Shown: positions 1 through 19,426 of the stretch, piece by piece
Layout: every line of letters begins with the position of its first letter
Numbering within the stretch: the first letter of the stretch is position 1
The notes under the pieces: model-generated
Told to the model about the DNA's origin: nothing
Databases searched by the model: none
What the model saw: the letters and a program-made list of their open reading frames with translations, nothing else
Source of the DNA: Takakia lepidozioides
Taxonomy: Eukaryota; Streptophyta; Takakiopsida; Takakiales; Takakiaceae
Assembly: GCA_030704615.1 (NCBI GenBank)
Contig: CM060733.1
Coordinates: forward strand, 4,402,001-4,466,000
Reading direction: 5' to 3'
DNA length: 64,000 nucleotides
Program-made: the position numbers and the translations under genes

Positions 1-190
1 AGTCCAGCAGCCATACGAAACCAATAGCAGCATCACACTTCAAACGTGGAAGAACAAATGATCCAACAACTTGCACATCTGGCAGAGCACACTGGAGTCC
101 AGCAGCCATACGAAACCAATAGCAGCATCACACTTCAAACGTGGAAGAACAACATGATCCAACAACTTGCACATCTGGCAGAGCACCCTC
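1..190. repeat. Tandem duplication, about 95-bp unit
   Basis: Two nearly identical copies lie side by side. The phrase AGTCCAGCAGCCATACG starts at 1 and again at 96, and the following ATGATCCAACAACTTGC starts at 58 and again at 154. The copies differ mainly by one inserted base. Short open frames cross the repeat, but nothing in them is recognisable as a protein. Confidence 0.9.
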
Positions 191-1296
191 ATACTAACTT
201 AGATACTGACAGAGGAGTGAGGAACATTCACAGTGCAGCAACACCTTGGCAATGAAATGCCTATTGAACCCCTGGGTATTGGCATGAGAAATCTAGCCAA
301 AGAAATCAACAAGCTTAAAAAATTCTGTTTACGATGCATAACAACAAGTCTGGGTCATAACTTTGCTTCAGCCAACTTTATTGTCCTATGCAACCGTCCT
401 GAACTCAACAAAATTCTTCACAGCTAACCCTACCTTGAATGCTTACTGTTCAACTCCCACCTCTCATATCACATGAAGACAGCAGGGAAGGAGGATAAGA
501 TAGCATGTGCATGTATGTACGCTGTGTCCACATTCCTCAATTTCCTGCCCTGAGAGCACAAACTTCACCCTAGTCCTGTATCCAAGATACCACGCTTTGT
601 GGTCCACCAAGGTATTTGATGTCTACATGGAGAAGTTGAATACTCTAGCGGAGCTGATTCAGAGTCTGGTTATCAAAAAAGGAATAGACACTGTACAAAG
701 AGAGCCTAAGATGCGGAAAAGAAAGGAAATAACGACCACCCCAAGACTAGCTCACAATACGAGCTTTCACTACTCTACTCTTACCTCCACTGAATCTGCT
801 AATACTACGAAAACCTGAAACAATGGCCCCAAGAATGAAAGGCAAAACTTTCCGCGAGGAAAAATAAAGTGGGGATGTTTCCAGTATAAATGCCTGATGC
901 CTAAAAGCTTCTGACAGCAGCACACTTTGGCTGCCAGAAGACGTATGTCAATACCTCCTGACCGATGCACTTCGTGAAGAGTAGCAGCCCATTTGGTCAA
1001 TGGTACATAATGACCCATCTACAAAACCACTCCCAATGTCCCATGCCAAGTTACCTGCAGGAGTAAAATACACTACAGTGCAAGTGAACCCGATTTCCAC
1101 AAAACAAATGAAAAGAAGATGTTGTAACGGGAGTAAGGGAAACCTAAACATCTACGAGAAACTTGCTAACCACCAGATGAGATGGTTACTATCAGTATCA
1201 GAGTTGAATGTTGTGCAAAGCATATCAGGTGCCTCATGGTCAGTGTTAATGGTGAGACTCATAGTGGTGTGAGATGTTAGAAGCCAGAGAGTGTAT
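191..1296. other. Region downstream of the ROP gene, no recognisable gene
   Basis: Short open frames exist (one of 103 codons at 507-818), but none has a motif or composition I recognise. The part next to 1297 is expected to hold the 3' untranslated region and polyadenylation site of the minus-strand ROP gene; I could not place the site. Confidence 0.5.
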
Positions 1297-7615
<6,319 letters not shown>

Positions 7616-7717
7616 CTCACGACTCTCAATGTCAGCAAGCTTCGTGTTCCGTTGGGAGAAATTGACTGACACAAACTCCCCAATGGCCATGCTGCAACCT
7701 CCATCAACCAAACCTGC
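7616..7717 (-). pseudogene. Orphan exon resembling the VIT/CCC1 vacuolar iron transporter family
   Basis: A 34-codon minus-strand stretch is bounded by an AG acceptor (ATAG just before GCA at 7717) and a GTATAT donor after 7616. It reads GLVDGGCSMAIGEFVSV followed by SQRNTKLADIESRE. In VIT1/CCC1 transporters the first cytosolic stretch has the pattern GLVAGxxSMAxGExVSVxSQxDxE, so the match is to that metal-binding linker region. I could not find the neighbouring exons that would encode the first helices (to the right) or the later helices (to the left). It may be a gene with long introns, a captured exon or a remnant. Confidence 0.5.
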
Positions 7718-9179
7718 CTATCTGCTAGGGACCAGATGGTCTTCCTTTGGAGATGGATCCGGCTCCCGAGGGAGGCGATCGACACAAGCCCGACTGTTAC
7801 CCCCCAATAGTACCAGTGCTCTCATTAACCGAGGAGCCCTATGAGAATATGGCTAGCACTTGGTACACGTTGGACATAAATAAGGGGTCAGACCTCTACT
7901 TAAGCACCTTCTCCGAGCAGAAAAACACCAGCAATCTTACATGCAAACAAGCCCACCTTGAGGTTTGCGCAGTCCAATGTATCATGTGCTGCTCAAGTAA
8001 TATTTTATTATGATGTCCCATCCTACGATACATATGTTGTGTGCACCCATTGAACCAACAACACTTGCAAATTGATTGTAGTGCCTAACTCCTGAAGACC
8101 AAGTTATCTCTTTGAAGATCGAATGAGAGAAAACAATGGAGCGGGATAATACAGACAGACCAACTCAGGGGCTCACTTATTCAAAGGAACAATGTCCTCC
8201 AAAGTCAAGAAAATATAGCTTCCTCATTTAACATTCCATGAGTTTACAGTGTGCATCTACTTGGTTGTCACATTGGCTTTCCATATTGTTTAATTTCTCA
8301 CACGTAGTTGATCGCACCTTACCTTCATCTCATCTAATTGGTACTAGCTGCCCAGACGGCCTAAAGCTTATCGTCAGCGCGTTTATAGGCATCCGTCTAT
8401 GAAATGGCTCATTTCTAACCGGAAACATTGTAGACTTGCAATAATCTTTGGACTCCTCCATGACGTTCTTCAAGCCTCCTCTAAGCTCATTGATGATGAC
8501 ATATGCAAATTTTCTGTCTTGTAAATATAAACTTTTCTTGTGGGAATCCACATTTGTGGCGCCAATCTCAGCCAAAAAAAAAAAATCTCGCCATGATATC
8601 TTAGTTGCATGGTGTCTATTATTACATCATGCAAGGTGGCCATGCTTGCATGACCCATACTTATGAGCTCTTTAAAATGTATGCTCTACATAAGAGCGGT
8701 CAAATTAAAAACTTTCCGCCCCCACTCAATTATCATGTGCGAGTGTTCCACGTAGTGCCATCAAAGAGATGCAAAGAGATGCAAAGAAATGGTGCATATA
8801 TAAGTGCATAGATTACTACACCTAAAACCAAAAATCTATTCAATATCATTATTGCTCTCATGACTTGTACTAAGTACGTCCCAAAGTCACTCCAAGGCTT
8901 CGGCTCTCCTTTCTCTGATCTACAACGACCTACTAATAGAATTAAAAAAAACGTGGGCCAAATATGTTGCGGACTGCCAGAGGGCTCTCCGACAAGCGGC
9001 CGCATTCCATGCCGCCTTCAGGGCTTCGTGGGCATGCCATGGCATCATTTGTCAAAGCGACAAGCAAGATCAATGCACCTCTCCCCCCTCTCCCCTCAAC
9101 GCTGGAGAAACCTCCAAGCTCCTCTCCACCACCTCGCCCGAGTTTGAAAGATATATAAATTGGCTCACGTTTCGCTAGT
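7718..9179. other. Intergenic, nothing recognised
   Basis: Mostly AT-rich with short open frames on both strands and no recognisable motif. If the iron-transporter-like exon belongs to a living gene, its upstream exons should lie here, but I did not identify them. Confidence 0.4.
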
Positions 9180-9817
9180 GGGGTTGGTAGAGTGTGAGCA
9201 CACCGGTGAGCACAAATGGCGTGAACACAAACCCACGGTCATGGGGGTTTTATGTTTTTAAACCGTGGTCATAGGAGCTATATGGGAATAAAACCCCAAA
9301 AGCCTAATGAGAAATAAGCACCCATAATGTATATCTATAAGCTCCAAGTTCCATATATCTAGAGCTTTGGTATTCTACAAAAGAATAACACGTTAGAGAA
9401 AAACAAAGTCACAATAACAAACACCATCCAAAACACACAAATACCAAACAATAGTTGAACAATTTAATATAATGAGGCAAACAACGGGTTTCGTTAACGA
9501 AATAGCTGCATAGGTCATTATCCTATAGTTTCGTGGGCGAAACAAAATGTATTATGTTTGGTTTAACCTAACCTAACATAACCTAAACCTAACGAATTAG
9601 GGTGATAGGGTGACTAACCCACGGAAATAGGGTGACTTATCCATCTACGTGTGGCTTGTGCTCACTTGAAGTGTGCTCACATGTGCACAGTTTGGTCCCC
9701 GTGAGCACAAATTTCCAATTTTAGTTTCGCCGCAGCATCTTTCCGAGAATATTCGTGAATTTTTGGGCATTTTTCCTTTTGCTCACGCGAGCACGCGCAT
9801 AGCGTACCCAACCTCCT
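9180..9817. mobile_element. Small TIR element, MULE-type MITE
   Basis: The ends are imperfect inverted repeats. The left end begins GGGGTTGGTAGAGTGTGAGC. The reverse complement of the right end begins GAGGTTGGGTACGCTATGCG, followed on both sides by GTGAGCA-type motifs. Flanks are TTCGCTAGT (9171-9179) and TTTGCTAGT (9818-9826), a 9-bp duplication with one mismatch, which points to the Mutator superfamily. There is no coding capacity. Inside are repeated GTGAGCACA motifs and degenerate CCTAAAC/CCTAACC telomere-like repeats near 9565-9600. Confidence 0.55.
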
Positions 9818-10529
9818 TTTGCTAGTTGCTATGTCACAGTTAGCCCTGTACTTCTACAATTCTTCCTAGTTATTCGTTGCTCTGCTACAACTTTCTCTAT
9901 GAGCATTTCCTGTGTGGTTTAAACTATCTTCGTTCTTTAGACATTCTCTGTTACCTCGAGGTATAGGAACTGGTCCCCTCTCACTAACTACGGTGTGTGT
10001 GCCTCTATGGTGTTTTCAAGGGTTTTATTTTTTTCCCAAATAATTTGAAATAAAATTCCCAGGGCCACTATCCCCTATTCATTATTAATAAATAAATCAA
10101 TCAATAAATAAAAACTCCAAAAATTGTCGCATCAAGCTATATAATTCACATTAACTCAAATCAACTAAACTCCAACAATGAATAGAGCCACGGAAGAAAC
10201 AAATGAAGGAAACAGATGGGGAAGCTTGCATGGACGTGTTTGAGTGTCGTAAAGAGTTGTCGGGGGAGGGCACCATGTCAATCTATATGTGTGACTGTCA
10301 TTCACTTTTCATCTCGTTTTTAATTGCATCACCATCGATTTACATTAGGGCATCCTATATTTTAGCCATCTATTATTTCAAATACATTTTTTATCTAGTT
10401 TGACTTGTTTCTCAATCATATGAAAATAAATAAGAGAAAAAGTTTGCATCTTTTCTATAGGTATATAAATTTTGTGTATATTTGTGATACCATGATTTCT
10501 AATCATTCTGACATTGTTTTTCTATGCAA
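9818..10529. other. AT-rich intergenic DNA
   Basis: AT-rich DNA with short A/T runs (for example 10085-10110) and no coding signal. Confidence 0.4.
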
Positions 10530-11050
10530 GGTCAGGGTGGATAGGCTTGCACAGCTAGAGCAACGTTTTGCTACTGTGGCTACTACCCAGGTTACATCAC
10601 TTTTAAGCCCTGAGGATCAAGTTCCACCTCCAGCACAAAATCCAATTCATGCTGCTACAGTTCCTAGAGCGGAGGTAGGTAGTACGGGGTTTATATGTGG
10701 AACTGCATTTGCGGGCCAACCACTACAGGTGGACTCTGTTATTATCCGAGCAGCAAATCGTACGCATGAGTCAAGAAGAGCAGATGAGGATTGCGATTTA
10801 TAGAGGGAGGACGCAAGTTGACAAACAAAGCTTCCACAACCATAATTGATACTAGCAGAGACGATATCTACATCTCCCCAGCTTGCAATTGTACCACAAG
10901 CAGAGACAGAAGTTTCATTGCAGGAAAGAATTCAACATGGTGTATCATTCAAGGCTACTATATAGCAAAATGCAGCTAGTATGTTGTTGGGGGCGGCTAC
11001 GACAAAGGTTCTTCTGAGAGGCGTAGAAAAATAACCACACCAAAGGCCGT
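10530..11050 (+). pseudogene. Decayed gag/protease remnant of the E1/E2 retroelement family
   Basis: Translation from about 10537 gives VDRLAQLEQRFATVATTQV and then a GFICGTAFAG stretch. These match the C-terminal gag of E2 (minus strand, 38586-39161), which reads NRLQQLEQRLAAMATAQV and GFMCGAA. Further on, after stops and frame changes, ASMLLGAATTKV matches ASVLLGAATSV of the E2 protease-region frame (37605-38561). It is a heavily decayed third family member with no LTR or pol visible nearby. Similarity is collinear over about 500 bp, so chance is unlikely. Confidence 0.75.
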
Positions 11051-12032
11051 AAACGTTTCTCTACGATTTACTGACCAATACCCACATACCATGTCTTGGG
11101 CTATGGAATATTGTCCCAGACTTTGGAATCTTTAGCAAGTGGACAGCGGTGTGTGTGGAGCTGCAAGATCCATCCGTCGAATGCTGGCCATGATGGAGAC
11201 TTTGTAGATAATAAGAAGTAGGGTTACATGCCAAGCACAGGAAATGAGACCGAATAAATTACACACTGGCTTTAATTTGTGCGTTGGTTTAGGCTGACAT
11301 GGATACTTGGGTTGGCCATATTCTTTCTAGCCTAGGCTTGCCGTGCATGTAGGCTACATCAATATAAAGCTGAAACATCAATTGTTCTCAACATGGGGAA
11401 GTGAATAATAGCCCACGTAATTGTCAATGCTCAGATGTCGATCTCTGAAATTTTGTTTTATGATTGATGTTTTGTTGTATGTAGCTCCAATGGCAGTGTC
11501 AGATACATCCATGCTGGCACCCAAAGAGGTATAGAAGGGTGTTGATATGGTAAAATGAGAGGATGAGTTCACACCCTGATGGAGTGCCAGCAGCTATGAA
11601 AGTAAGGGAGTTACCAGTGCCCATGGCAGCCAAAGTTTGTGGGGGTTTCTTCATTGGGACGGTCATAGAACTTGGGGTTGCCTTGAGTACATCATTTTAT
11701 TAGAGAAATTGGTAATATCAAACTGTGCAGCTTGTGTCATCCCTTAAGGAACCAGCCTATGCGCATAGGTCAGCATAGACTGTTGGTGGCCAATAGAGTG
11801 AAGCGTCTTTTTTCCAACCTCCCAAAGGAAGAGGGCGATGTGTTTCTGTAGGATTTGCGGTGTGCCAACATCGTAGTTCGACATATGAAGGATGTCACCA
11901 AAAGTTTTGAGGAATGCATTCGAAACTGGAGACATTTGTGAGCCAAGACCACATGCTTTTGATGAACCCCAAACAATGGGAGGCTGTTGATGTTTTGATA
12001 AATGGCACAGAATGCGCAGATTTGTAACCTAA
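11051..12032. other. Broken coding-like sequence, unidentified
   Basis: Plus-strand frames between about 11600 and 12030 read like decayed protein-coding sequence interrupted by several stops, for example around 11760-11860 and 11870-11940. They lead into the open frame at 12033. I do not recognise the protein. Confidence 0.35.
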
Positions 12033-12626
12033 TGGGAAATTTCAAAGAGTGGGACGAAGTTCATTCGGGCTGCGACTGCCAAGGTAAACGAGAAGTACAA
12101 ATGTTGTGTTGTTCATCGTCAGTACATAACAGGAGACTTACCATGCGAGATCAAATACCTCTTGACTTGGCAAGAAAAGAAAGGTCTGACATCACAGTTT
12201 TTGGCCGTGATTGAAGGTGTCATAGATGAAATGATGGGAGACGGGAAGGGGTTTGTGGATCTCATCAGGAGTTACATTGCAACAAACCTATCCGTCCACA
12301 AGACTCTCACGAAGGAGGAGCTTGAGGAGGAGGCGAAGAAAGGAGTGAAGGAAGGGGGTTGGACATCACATGTTGCTCTGGCCCTCCTACCCCGGAAGGA
12401 TCCAAGTGATCCAGATCAGCGATTTTGTTTTTTTTTTCCCGGCTCGTTTGGTGTTATTGAGAGTTCTTTTACCAACCAAATGTACAAGTGTACTACTGGT
12501 TGTGTAAATTTGACTTCATCTTTGCTGGAAATTCTTACTAGCTTCATACTGCAAGTTTGTTTGCAAATACATTCAATGGGTCTATTGTCTCTCTCCTCAT
12601 CACAACACATCACAGTACTAATATAG
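12033..12626 (+). CDS. Unknown protein-coding-like open frame
   Basis: The frame is open for about 198 codons between stops at 12030 and 12624. The first two thirds have protein-like composition, including a charged, helix-like stretch with LTKEELEEEAKKGVKEGG. After about 12425 it becomes F/S/L-rich and probably runs into an intron or UTR. There is no clear ATG; upstream frames look broken, so this may be the last open exon of a decayed gene. No domain is recognised and I assign no function. Confidence 0.35.
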   Translation, partial: WEISKSGTKFIRAATAKVNEKYKCCVVHRQYITGDLPCEIKYLLTWQEKKGLTSQFLAVIEGVIDEMMGDGKGFVDLIRSYIATNLSVHKTLTKEELEEEAKKGVKEGGWTSHVALALLPRKDPSDPDQRFCFFFPGSFGVIESSFTNQMYKCTTGCVNLTSSLLEILTSFILQVCLQIHSMGLLSLSSSQHITVLI

Positions 12627-15600
12627 AAGAATGGGAAATATCTTTATTCGCAGTTGGCTAATAAGGTACTTCACGCAGAAAAATCTTGGATAGGAGGATG
12701 AAGACGGCCACGGCTGTGTCATGGCAAGTGGGGGCTGCAAGATTGTAAAAGTTGTCAGCTAGGCCAGCCATTGAATGCACTAATATTGTAACTCTCGAAG
12801 TAGTCTTGGTGGACAATGAAGACAGTGCATTCAGTTCCGGCACACATGCCTCCTCAAGTTTGATTGGATCATCATGGTCACCCCCCACATAATTGTCTTC
12901 ATGGTTCTCGTTGCTACCATCATCAACTATTCTCACTCCTTCGTGTCATTTTTCATATTTCATCGTCAGCACTATGTTATTGGAAAATTCATGGCCCCGA
13001 GGGTGGTTTGTAATTTTCTACCATATGTGTCACATTCGTCGTCATCGGGATCCCGCAGTCCACTCCCTTTCTACACACGGAATGCCGGATGACAACCATT
13101 CTGCAGTAGATACATTCGTACACTTTTAAAGTGTTCTTCTTGTTGCCCCAATACATCGATTGGAAGGGCATGGCAAGTGAGAAATCCCATATTCGCGAGC
13201 ACGGGCTACACGTCGCCAAAGCCTATCACACTATTATACATTAACATTTTTGTGACTACCCTGATAACATTTGGTAACCATGACTACATATGTGACTAGA
13301 GAGTGATGAAACCCATTGTTGAACGCATTTTAATGTATTTTACTCTGATGCAGTCATACATATTACTACATGACTAAGAGCCGCGATAAAAAATGGTTGA
13401 CCATGAATAGAGGCTTGGTTTGCATAACTAGTAGTCATATGCACTACTAGACGTCAAATATGTGTCATATAAGCTTATGACTAAATGCCTACACCACTAC
13501 TACACATTGATGACATGTTATAGAAGCTTACGAATACATCATTATATGTGGCATCTTAAGGCATATGCATCCTTGGCTTTGACTTAATTTATTTGATAGA
13601 GGGGATTTCCGCTTGGATGGATTAGGGTTTGATTGTGGCATATGATTATACACTAGGATGTGTGATTAGACAGTGATGTCTGTTGTAGCACAGTGAAGTT
13701 ATATCATTAGTAAAGTGTAATTGAATATTTAAATTATAGATTTAAATTTAAATCAAATTTAGACCTCCAACCGGTCCATCAATTGATGAACATAGCAATC
13801 TATAAAACAAATCTCATTAGTATTATATATCTCATACAAATGTGTAAGTTTGGAATCCCTCAATGGAAAATCATATAAAAGGCCCATAAGTTATTTACAG
13901 GTATATGTAATAAAATAATTACAACTTGATTTAAGTGTATACATGGATAAACTAATACACAATATGGATAGAATAATGTTATCTTTGTACGTATCAAAAC
14001 TAGTTTGTATTACTATTTTGTATATATTGTTATGTATTTGTTCATGTACTACATAGGATATGTGCCCATACATACGTATCCCCAGAGCTCTTCGGTTACT
14101 TTGTTCACTTGTCTTTCCCAAGTTTTCTTTTGAACATTATATATAAGAAACAACTTGAACAATTGAGAATTTGCCCAAGCCCAAAATGCCTAAGATCAAG
14201 TGAAGTTTTGCTAAAGGCTTAAGATTAAATTAGCATCTTAAATTTTGTTTTAGAGTCCACAATTATCCCACTTTACATGTGGAATTAGAAAATTTGAAAT
14301 ACAGAATGGTTCTTTTGTAGTTAAGTCATTAAAAAAACGAGTTATTAATATATTTGTTTGTCAGTTAGCTGAAGAACAAACTTGTTTTATGTTCATCTTG
14401 TGGAGTTTTTCATATTAGTGTTCACTTGAGGAAAGTTTTTGAGGTTTTCATTCTGAGGGACATTTATGGTTGTAAAGAAAACTTATTTCACATTTTCGAG
14501 AGTAACTTGGCCCGGATCAGTGAAGGTCTAAAAGCAATTGACAACAAGGTGAAGATCAACCATGGGACAAAAAAGCTCAGGGCTTAATGCTTTATTCAAT
14601 ATGATTCCCAAGTCATTACGACCACAAAATACTGATATGAATGCATCTGTGCTTTGGACTATTTCATCTCTTATGGGCACACTATGGCTTATCCAACCCT
14701 TTGATTGGATTAGTGAACAGCTATCTGGTGATACAGTTGATGGGAAAAAAAAATGACAATACCTATGGTGTAGCTTAATGCATTTTGAGTCTATATTGAC
14801 ATACTATTATTGGAGAACTTGTTGTGATGTGATAAATACCTACAGTACGAAATCATTCACAAATATCACTACTCAAACTTTTTGTTTAAGCATATCTTCA
14901 TACACATATGTACGAACATTGTGATGGATATAACCTATTAATGACCAGTTATAACTTCTAAATTCCAATGAACTTGTGGGGTTATGTTGTCACTCAAGTT
15001 TATCATGAATGTAGATCACTTGACATCTTCTGTTTAAGTAACTAAATCTACAAGAATTTGATCACACAACTTGTATGTAGCTTTGTTAATATTTGAGCTT
15101 ATATACTTGAAACAAGAGCATGACATTACTTTGCATAAATTTAAGATATAGTTAATTTTTTGTTGTGTTACATCTTATTTTTGTATATTAAATATGTGAT
15201 TATTTTTTATAAATCTGTTATAAGCTATTCTTATCCTTTATAATCAAATTACTGTGTTGTGACATGGACAATACTCCGGTGTTTTCAATGTAATATAATG
15301 AGTGGTTGTAGACGGTTTTACAAGAGCCAAAAATGTGTCTTGACATAGCTTTGTATGAGTAAGTGCTACATGCTATATTAATTATATTTTCTGTCATAAA
15401 TCTACATATTAAAAAAGGAACATCATTGCACAATTCATTTGATGAAAGATGCATCACGTTAAAAGTACGACAGAATTACTCTTCATATTTATTTAGGCAT
15501 ATGTGCACATTATAATATGTCCTAATCCACCTTACATGGAATATATTTGATATTCTCATTTAGTGTTTCAAACATGATGTTACATAGTTAACCTCAACAA

Positions 15601-16013
15601 GCCATATGTGAGGCTCCTATTAAATATCAAAGAACTATTTTTTGAATGTATTTGCATGTAAATACATGAGGATTAATCTCATATTGGTTTGTAAAGTCTC
15701 AAATCCGTCGTCACATGGTTTTTGAACTTCTTTTCAGAAACCACCATAATAAGTGAATCTAATTTATAATAGTATCCGAACAATATGTAAATCATTAAAT
15801 ACACCAATGTGTACACCAATACACCATTGCATATGACCGTTAAAAGATGTTTACTATCCAAAATAAAATAAAAGTAAAGTTTGTTTAACCCCTAAGTGCC
15901 TGCGTGGGCCTCGAGCCATGTTACAACAGGTGTATAGGATCGAGATCTTAACCAAAATTCTTTAAAAAAAATAGGGTGAGAAGGCGCTCCACGTCAGCAA
16001 GACATGTGTAAGA
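12627..16013. other. AT-rich intergenic DNA
   Basis: Strongly AT-rich from about 13230 onward, with no coding signal I trust. The stretch at 13230-13720 repeats short phrases such as GTGACTA and TGTGATTAGA, like subterminal repeats of an old DNA transposon, but I could not find ends. No RNA genes were seen. Confidence 0.4.
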
Positions 16014-17027
16014 CACTAGAAGAAAAACGCGGAATAACCACTCTGTTAACCACTCATTTTGAGTGGTAAAAGACACTAAACCACTTTGGCCCCAGAGTGA
16101 TGAAGAACCAGTGCATTAGGACAAGTGAGTGGTAAAAGACATTACGTGGCACCGGTGGTGTGACATGTCAATGACGTGTCACTGAGATAAACCAACCACT
16201 TATAACGTGTCACAGTGGTAAACTGACGTGTCATAGTGGTAAAGTAACCACTTCCGTTTTGTAGTGGAGACGTGTAAGCCGGTGGTCCGTGGATGATATT
16301 GGAGATTATGTCGACACGTGGCGACACTCTCAGCATGGACACGTGTCGTATGTCAGTGCTACGAAATGGATGGAGTGAAAAATTCAATGATTTCCGAAAC
16401 CATTTGTTGAGTGACCACAAAATGACTCATAGAGTCATTCTATGAAAACTGAGAATATACAATATCACTCACAGAGTGGTTATGTGAGTGGATGACGTCT
16501 CTCAACAAGTCATTGGAATGATTACCCACAGAGTGGTGTGTAAGCTATTTGAGTCATTCATGGTGTCTCTCTGAGTGGGAACTATGGATTGTAGTCATTA
16601 CTAACAGAGTGGTGTGTAAGTGATTAGGAATACCACTGGAGGAATTCATACCACTAGTACAGTAATATATATGTGACTACTTATACCACTATACAAGTGG
16701 TAATGTAGGCAATTGTGTGCATTTGGCTACTCCCACAGTTTTAAATTATACCACTATTACAGTGATGTGCAAGTGATTATGAACATAACTAGAGGAACAC
16801 ATACCACTAGTGTAGTGTTTAAAGAAGTACCATTGGGGATTCAAACTCCACAAAATAGAATAGAATCCCAGAGAGTTAAGTGCTGGAACACTGTCAACAA
16901 AATCCAGCCATGATAAAAGCACTAAGCCTAACTTCTACACGGCGTCTCCGCATGCATGCTAGGAACACTGAACTGTTTTCATGCCTCTTCTCACTGCCAG
17001 CAATGTCTATGCCCGGGCGAACGAAAT

Positions 17028-18450
17028 CTAAGCCCTCTTCATGTTCTTCTCTAGCCAAAGCCAATTCAGACCAACGACATCCTCCAACATTGTTTGCGGT
17101 GGGACCTCTTCCTCGTTAGGGTGAGGCAAGACACAATTGGCAATATAGATATCATTCACCTCAACCCGCCACAATCCCTCAGGTATAACACGGCAGTGAT
17201 ATGTATCTTTGTCAGGCACACCAGTGACAATTCCACTGGCAGCCTTGTGTCGTGGTAAATGAGGATCATACAGGCTGATTTTGTCCTTCAACTTAAACTG
17301 CACATAGCACCCACCATAAAACCCACATTAATCAACCCATGAAGACATACATGTATATTGAAAACTAGATAATGAGGACCGCCCAGTATAAGCAATCACT
17401 GAAAGTGTAGAGTACTTTCGGTAGCATAAGAATATCTGCCACTGTGGCAGGGGGTTGATATTTGGGGGTTGCCTTTGAAGGCGCCGCAGTTGGTGCACTG
17501 TCGGTGGCAGTATCAAGAGCGACTTTCTTAGCCTGCAAACATCACGCCCAAAACCCCTTAGCAGTTTCATTTAGCAATGCATCTACTAATAGTTCGAAGT
17601 ACCCAACATGTAAATGGCCACATTGTACAGAATTGATAGCCAACAGATGCATGCATGCACACCTCTAGTACGGAAACTGCTGCATGGAGAGGTGCCTCCT
17701 AAAGGCCCACCTGACTCTTACTCCCGCTAGAACTTGGTGTTATGTCACCATTTGCATCAGTCAAGGACTTTGTGCCTTTGGCAGCAGTGGCTCTGGTTAC
17801 ACGCTCTCCTTTTCGCATGTACTTCTTCTCAGCTCCCGTCACGATGGTTGGGGCAGGGTCCTCTGCTTGAGTCCCCTTCTACATGCCAAGAAAACAACAA
17901 GGTATAGTACATGAGAACGTCTTACCATACCTGATGCATAGAATTCATGGCACACACCAATAAAAGGGGGGCCTACCCACTGCACACCAGCAGCGTTGCA
18001 TGGAGGGTTCCAAGTTTGGGCACCTCCTTGTACCCAAGCTCCTTGGGGTCCTCCATTGGACCCACTTGGAATCCATGACCACGTGTTCGTCGTCTGTGGA
18101 GGGGCCATGGGCTGCTGCCAGGTAGGTGTTCCTTGCTGCAGCCACGTTTGCCCACCTCTGGATTGCACCCATGGGCCATTCGGGCCTTGTTGCACCTATG
18201 TCGTAGGTGGACCAGTAGCACTCACCACAGCCTCAGTCCCCCCTTCCTTTGCGCGCTTTGATGCAGCCTAGCACAAGCCCCTCCACTCCACAAAGTTAGC
18301 AATGATGGAAAATAAGGTCAACCGGGCAACGAGCAAGGTTGGCAGTTCGTGAACGCTACAAACCTTGGCCCAACGTGCCAAGAAAAGTTTGGCATCCAAT
18401 GGCGCGATGCATGGAATGTCATGTTCTGGCGCCCTAGCAATGTCCCACAT
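17028..18450 (-). CDS. CACTA-borne multi-exon gene, transposon accessory protein
   Basis: The minus-strand pieces look like exons. A Gln/Gly/Trp/Pro-rich segment lies at about 17940-18195. A basic segment at about 17690-17880 ends in a CAG/GTGGGC donor. A short Ala/Pro-rich exon lies at about 17415-17535 after a TTGCAG acceptor. The last segment is 17028-17300. It contains PEGLWRVEVNDIYIANCVLP and then HPNEEE, resembling the W-V-V-L-P-x-P pattern of a conserved domain in plant En/Spm-type accessory proteins. The gene lies wholly inside the CACTA element, so a transposon function is likely. Exon joins are tentative, and the frame has a stop near 18265, so it may be partly decayed. Confidence 0.5.
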
Positions 18451-19426
18451 CCATTCAGTAGTAAAACCCTAACACATGTTCTAACCCTTTGAAATTTAAT
18501 CCAGCAGTCAAGCCATACATAGTCCAACCCGTAAGCCATTCATCTTTCTAACAAAGTTTCCAGGTCATTCACATTTAGGAAATAACCAAGGTTTGATATA
18601 TAACATTTACCACCATATATGCAGATTGTAAACTCATCACAAAAGTAGATTGCAGGTCTGGAGATAAATCTCCGGAACCAGGCTCAAAGCATATCAGGTT
18701 CGAAATGAAACAATCAACCACTCATGCCTTAAGTTCACAAGCCAATCATAGTAGTAATAGGCTTGGTTATATAAACCAATCACCATCTCAGTCACTGTAA
18801 GCATATACATTTCATGAGCCATTCTCCAGCCTCTCCCTCACTCTCAATCCAGCCCCACTCACTCCCTTCTCCATCAGTTCATCACTCCAAAGATCATTCC
18901 TCCGCCATACACCCCAGCCTCTTACTCACTTAGATTTACCCTAAACCTTGCTCGGTTCTGCCTCTACCTCTGTTTTACACAAAACCCAAACCCTAAACCC
19001 TACACATCATGAAAATGCTCAATTGCTTCCACAATCTGAGAGGAACTAAGGGTGAGATTGTATTCATAAGACGTTGTTTGCCGTAGCCTTGTGGCCATTG
19101 ACCCCGTGCCCAGTTTGAGCGGGAACAAAAGGAACAGAACCTACCTCTGTCAGGGGCTGACGTTGGTAGTAAGACTTACCTTCATATAAAGACCACATGT
19201 CCTCCTTCCAACTAAGTTCAGCAGATGTTCAACAATCCTTTCACCATCTCTTCACACAAGACATCCCCTACTTTAATGATTGTACCGCTGGCATGAGCAA
19301 CATCTAAAGGCAGTACACCACCAACACTTCACCAGCAGAGACACCCATTCCATAGCACTCAAGCACTTTCATGACCTCCTACTATAATTCAGAATGTTGT
19401 TCCTTCTCCCATGAGTATCAAACCCC

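Noticed and set aside
17996-18271. Plus-strand Cys/Trp-rich open frame
   Set aside because: Antisense shadow of the Q/G/W/P-rich exon of the CACTA gene.
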